Source of the DNA: an uncultured Ruminococcus sp.
GTDB taxonomy: Bacteria; Bacillota; Clostridia; Oscillospirales; Ruminococcaceae
NCBI GenBank assembly: GCA_946540705.1
Contig: CAMNJD010000360.1
Location: forward strand, 1 to 7,865
Reading direction: 5' to 3'
DNA: 7,865 nt
In this document: in pieces, positions 5,186-7,865 of the stretch
Position numbering within the stretch: position 1 is the stretch's first letter
Layout: each line of letters begins with the position of its first letter
Notes under the pieces: model-generated
The model's database searches: none
Told to the model about the DNA's origin: nothing
Seen by the model: the letters and a program-made list of their open reading frames with translations, nothing else
Program-made: the position numbers and the translations under genes

Positions 5186-7681
5186 ATGAAAACGAATAAA
5201 ATGACAGCAATGATCTGCAGTGCCGCAATGCTGCTGAGCGCAGGTATGCCGGCAATGCTGCCGACTGCTCCGGTCAGTGCGGCGGGCATCTCCGCTGCCG
5301 GTGAGGCGCAGGGCTGGTATGAGTCCGCGTGCATCACATGGGCTCCGGTCTCCGGCGCCTCGGGCTACAATGTCTATGCGGACGGCAAGCAGATCGACAG
5401 CACGCTGATCCGCCAGTACAACGGTTATTACCGCGCAGATGCACTCGGCCTGAAGGCGGGCAGCCACACGCTGAAGGCCGTTCCGGTCGTCAGCGGCAAG
5501 GAGGATGCCTCCAAGGCAACCGAAAAGACCGTCACGGTCAAAGCCTTCGACCGCTCCGGCTTCGGCTGGGTCAACGGCACATCGTCCGGCGCATACAACG
5601 AGGACGGCACGCTCAAAAGCGGTGCAGTCGTGCTTTATGTCACCGAAAAGACCAAGGATTCCGTCACCTGCGACGTCATCACAAGCAGCAAGGGCACCGC
5701 GACCGCCACGACCGGCATTCAGGAAATCCTCAACGCGATCAAAAAAGGATATGACAGCCGTCCGTTCTGCATCCGGATCGTCGGCACTGTGACCGATCCC
5801 AATGGCATCGCGTCTGTCGGCGGCGACCTGACGATCGACGGCGGCGGCAAGTACAAGGGCGGCATGACGGTCGAAGGCGTCGGCGATGACGCTGTGCTCA
5901 TGGGCTTCGGCGTCAAGGTGAAGAATATGTCCAATCTTGAGATCCGCAACCTCGCGGCTATGCTCTGCGACAGCAGCGAGGGCGACAACTTCTCGCTTCA
6001 GCAGGACAATGACCATGTGTGGGTCCACAACTGCGATTCGTTCTACGGCATGGCCGGCGGCGATGCTGACCAGGCAAAGGGCGACGGTGCGCTCGACTGC
6101 AAAAAATCGACCTATATCACATTCTCCTATAACCATTTCTATGACAACGGCAAGTGCAACCTGCTCGGACTGAAAGAAAACACGACCAGCGATCTCTATA
6201 TCACCTATCACCACAACTGGTACGATCATTCCGACTCCCGTCATCCGCGTGTCCGGTTCTATACCGCGCATGTCTACAACAACTACTACGACGGCGTCGC
6301 GAAATACGGCATCGGCTCGACCCAGAGCAGCTCGATCTTCTCGGAATCCAACTACTTCCGCAACTGCAAATATCCGATGCTGATCTCCATGCAGGGCTCG
6401 GATATCCTCACCGGCGGCACGTTCTCCGGCGAGGACGGCGGCGTCATCAAGGCCTACGGCAACATCATGGAGGGACAGAAGTCCTTTATTCCGTACAGCG
6501 AGGATAACACATCCTATGATGCATATGTCGTCGCGAACAAGACCGACAAGGTGCCGTCCTCTGTGACTGCAAAGCAGACCACCAAGCTCGGCTCCGGCTT
6601 CAGCCACACCTACAACAATTTCGACACTGCCTCCAATATGTACGCCTACACGGCGGACGATGCAAAAGACGTTCCGGCGACCGTCGAGGCAAATGCAGGC
6701 CGTATGAACGGCGGCGATTTCAAGTGGGAATTCAACGATGCAGCGGATGATGAGAGTTATTCCGTCAACACCGCGCTGATGAATGCGCTGAAGGCGTACA
6801 AGACCCCGGTCGTTGCGATCGGCAGCGGCTCCTATGTCGCACCGAGCGATCCGCCTGCCGTGACCTCCGCGCAAACCTCTGTGACCGTCACCACGACCAC
6901 CACTGCATCGGCCGTTTCCGGCCAGACACCGGCCGTCACCGGTACACCGGCTGTTCCGGCTTCTGGTTATGTCCATAACTTCACCGTCAACGGCACCAGC
7001 AGCGATTTCTATGCGATCACCGGCAATCTCTCAACCGCAAAGGGAACCGTCAATTATGCCGGTCTGACCCTGACACAGTGCCTGAAGATCGAGAGTGCGA
7101 CCGCAGTGAGCTTCACCGCACCTGCATCCGGCACGCTGACGCTGGTCTTTGCCGAGCCTGCTGCAACGATCAAGCTCGACGGCAGCAAGTACACCTCCTC
7201 CGGCGACGGTGTCATCACCATCCCGGTCACTGCCGGTGCGCATGCACTTGCAAAGGCGGATTCCTGCAACCTGTTCTACATGGCACTGCGCACGGACGGT
7301 GCTCCGGCTTCCTCCGAAGCCACCACCACCACTACTACTGCAACGACAACTACAACGGCAGCCACGACCTCCACAGCCACCGAGACAACGACAACCTCGA
7401 GCACACAGCTCCCGGCAGAGAATGTGAAATGGGGCGATGTGGACAGCAGCGGCGAGGTCAATGTCATGGATGCTGTTCTGCTGGCCCGCATCGCGGGCGA
7501 CGATTCCACGCTGAAGCCGGATGAAGTCACGGACAACAGCAAGAAGTGCTCCGATGTGACCCACGACGGCAAGACCGATGTGGATGACCTTGCAAAGCTG
7601 ATGCGATACCTCGCAAACTATATCACAGCGGAAGATCTCAAAAACGCACAAAAACACAGCGTCCTCTCCGATAAAGGATAA
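5186..7681 (+). CDS. Secreted multidomain PL1 pectate lyase with CBM and dockerin
   Basis: This 831-residue exported enzyme should cleave polygalacturonate by calcium-dependent beta-elimination. Residues 1-32 are a signal peptide (basic start, hydrophobic core, likely cut after PVSA). Next come an FnIII-like domain (about 37-120) and a PL1 parallel beta-helix domain (about 125-540). By comparison with Erwinia PelC, Glu265, Asp267, Asp300 and Asp304 match the calcium ligands, Lys323 the substrate lysine, and R352-x-P-x-x-R357 carries the catalytic arginine (Arg352); the usual WIDH motif reads WVHN (279-282). After a Thr/Val/Pro linker (555-592), a small beta-rich module (about 594-703) resembles pectin-binding CBM77 from Ruminococcus flavefaciens, recalled from memory. 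A Thr-rich linker (704-742) leads to a dockerin (about 746-815) with EF-hand-like calcium loops at 751-762 and 790-801. The ATG at 5186 was chosen because it gives the signal peptide and follows a G-rich ribosome site; an upstream ATG at 5054 precedes the promoter. The gene is probably monocistronic, with a terminator at 7707-7753. Confidence 0.93.
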   Translation: MKTNKMTAMICSAAMLLSAGMPAMLPTAPVSAAGISAAGEAQGWYESACITWAPVSGASGYNVYADGKQIDSTLIRQYNGYYRADALGLKAGSHTLKAVPVVSGKEDASKATEKTVTVKAFDRSGFGWVNGTSSGAYNEDGTLKSGAVVLYVTEKTKDSVTCDVITSSKGTATATTGIQEILNAIKKGYDSRPFCIRIVGTVTDPNGIASVGGDLTIDGGGKYKGGMTVEGVGDDAVLMGFGVKVKNMSNLEIRNLAAMLCDSSEGDNFSLQQDNDHVWVHNCDSFYGMAGGDADQAKGDGALDCKKSTYITFSYNHFYDNGKCNLLGLKENTTSDLYITYHHNWYDHSDSRHPRVRFYTAHVYNNYYDGVAKYGIGSTQSSSIFSESNYFRNCKYPMLISMQGSDILTGGTFSGEDGGVIKAYGNIMEGQKSFIPYSEDNTSYDAYVVANKTDKVPSSVTAKQTTKLGSGFSHTYNNFDTASNMYAYTADDAKDVPATVEANAGRMNGGDFKWEFNDAADDESYSVNTALMNALKAYKTPVVAIGSGSYVAPSDPPAVTSAQTSVTVTTTTTASAVSGQTPAVTGTPAVPASGYVHNFTVNGTSSDFYAITGNLSTAKGTVNYAGLTLTQCLKIESATAVSFTAPASGTLTLVFAEPAATIKLDGSKYTSSGDGVITIPVTAGAHALAKADSCNLFYMALRTDGAPASSEATTTTTTATTTTTAATTSTATETTTTSSTQLPAENVKWGDVDSSGEVNVMDAVLLARIAGDDSTLKPDEVTDNSKKCSDVTHDGKTDVDDLAKLMRYLANYITAEDLKNAQKHSVLSDKG

Positions 7682-7706
7682 AGGGCGATGCTGATATAGA
7701 AATTTT

Positions 7707-7753
7707 AAGCCATAGTATTTCTGATATGCGGTCAGAAGTACTATGGCTTTTCT
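7707..7753 (+). terminator. Strong intrinsic terminator after the pectate lyase gene
   Basis: AAGCCATAGTA (7707-7717) pairs with TACTATGGCTT (7739-7749). The stem continues through a T-G wobble (7718/7738) and TTCTGA/TCAGAA (7719-7724 with 7732-7737), giving 18 continuous pairs around a 7-base loop, followed by TTTTCT (7748-7753). It lies 25 bases after the stop codon. Confidence 0.9.
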
Positions 7754-7754
7754 A

Positions 7755-7782
7755 TTGACAGTGCAGATATGTTATGTATAAT
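7755..7782 (+). promoter_or_regulatory. Perfect-hexamer SigA promoter at the right edge
   Basis: TTGACA (7755-7760) and TATAAT (7777-7782) are exact consensus hexamers with a 16-base spacer, starting just after the preceding terminator's U-tract. Transcription should start near 7789. No supported coding region follows in the 76 bases that remain, so the promoter serves either a gene beyond the window or a small RNA. Confidence 0.8.
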
Positions 7783-7792
7783 TGTTACGAAC

Positions 7793-7855
7793 ATAAATCG
7801 GACTTTATCATATGATTTCAGCTTTATGATCTTGATTATATGTCCGAATGTTTAT
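7793..7855 (+). repeat. Inverted repeat in AT-rich DNA downstream of the right-edge promoter
   Basis: TCGGAC (7798-7803) pairs with GTCCGA (7842-7847). An outer ATAAA (7793-7797) can pair with TTTAT (7851-7855), with a 3-base bulge on the 3' side. A perfect 10-bp palindrome, ATCATATGAT (7807-7816), lies between the arms. The outer stem is followed by the U-rich TTTTAA. The segment is strikingly AT-rich beside the GC-rich genes. It may be a small RNA with its own end, a structured leader, or an operator region. Confidence 0.45.
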
Positions 7856-7865
7856 TTTAACTGGG

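Noticed and set aside
4814..6976. 720-codon open frame on the minus strand opposite the GH3 end and the pectate lyase
   Set aside because: It is antisense to two well-supported genes and crosses a terminator, a promoter and a leader. Its product is a Cys/Arg/His-rich string without recognisable domains. GC-rich third positions on the sense strand remove stops from this antisense frame.
7320..7400. Repetitive ACC/ACT/ACA tract as a microsatellite or mobile-element scar
   Set aside because: It encodes the Thr-rich linker between the CBM and the dockerin, as is usual in secreted multidomain enzymes.
7031..7657. 208-codon minus-strand open frame opposite the CBM-linker-dockerin region
   Set aside because: Its Cys/Gly/Arg-rich product is the antisense reading of the Thr linker and dockerin; the plus-strand domains are clear.
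7848..7865. Start of a new gene at the ATG at 7848
   Set aside because: Only six codons are visible and there is no ribosome binding site upstream, so it cannot be supported.

Overview
The window looks like a chromosomal stretch from a GC-rich, plant-fibre-degrading Gram-positive anaerobe, most likely Ruminococcus or a close relative in the Oscillospiraceae. The strongest clue is a secreted pectate lyase that ends in a Thr-rich linker and a two-repeat dockerin, the module that plugs enzymes into a cellulosome. AGGAGG-type ribosome binding sites, SigA-type promoters and a cytoplasmic GH3 glycosidase fit this. The genus is an inference; no rRNA or other marker gene is present.

Layout. (1) Positions 1-1276, minus strand: a two-gene operon of unknown function. 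It encodes a 182-residue protein with one membrane anchor and, 14 bases downstream, a three-helix membrane protein whose Pro/Gln/Tyr tail is built from 27-bp tandem repeats and runs off the left edge. A good extended -10 promoter lies at 1339-1367. (2) Positions 1277-1562: divergent intergenic region with the minus promoter and a perfect TTGACA-17-TATAAT promoter (1465-1493) facing right. (3) Positions 1563-4968, plus strand: a two-gene operon of a patatin-like acyl hydrolase and a GH3 beta-glycosidase with no signal peptide, closed by a 12-bp stem terminator (4978-5012). (4) Positions 5013-5185: regulatory region of the next gene, with AATCAG repeats, a promoter and a structured leader of about 70 nt. 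(5) Positions 5186-7681: an 831-residue secreted enzyme made of signal peptide, FnIII-like domain, PL1 pectate lyase, a probable pectin-binding CBM, Thr linker and dockerin. (6) Positions 7682-7865: an 18-pair terminator, immediately followed by a consensus promoter and an AT-rich segment with inverted repeats, possibly a small RNA or the leader of a gene beyond the window.

How the genes may work together (inference): the dockerin-bearing lyase would cut pectin outside the cell, probably on a cellulosome. The GH3 enzyme would cleave imported oligosaccharides or glycosides inside, and the co-transcribed patatin-like hydrolase would remove acyl groups from lipids or acylated glycosides. The patatin/GH3 pair and the lyase are separate transcription units.

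No wholly new defence or mobile system is visible: there is no CRISPR array, transposase, integrase, tRNA or rRNA. The most promising undescribed signals are the pectate-lyase leader RNA, the promoter-hairpin unit at the right edge, and the repeat-tailed membrane operon at the left edge.
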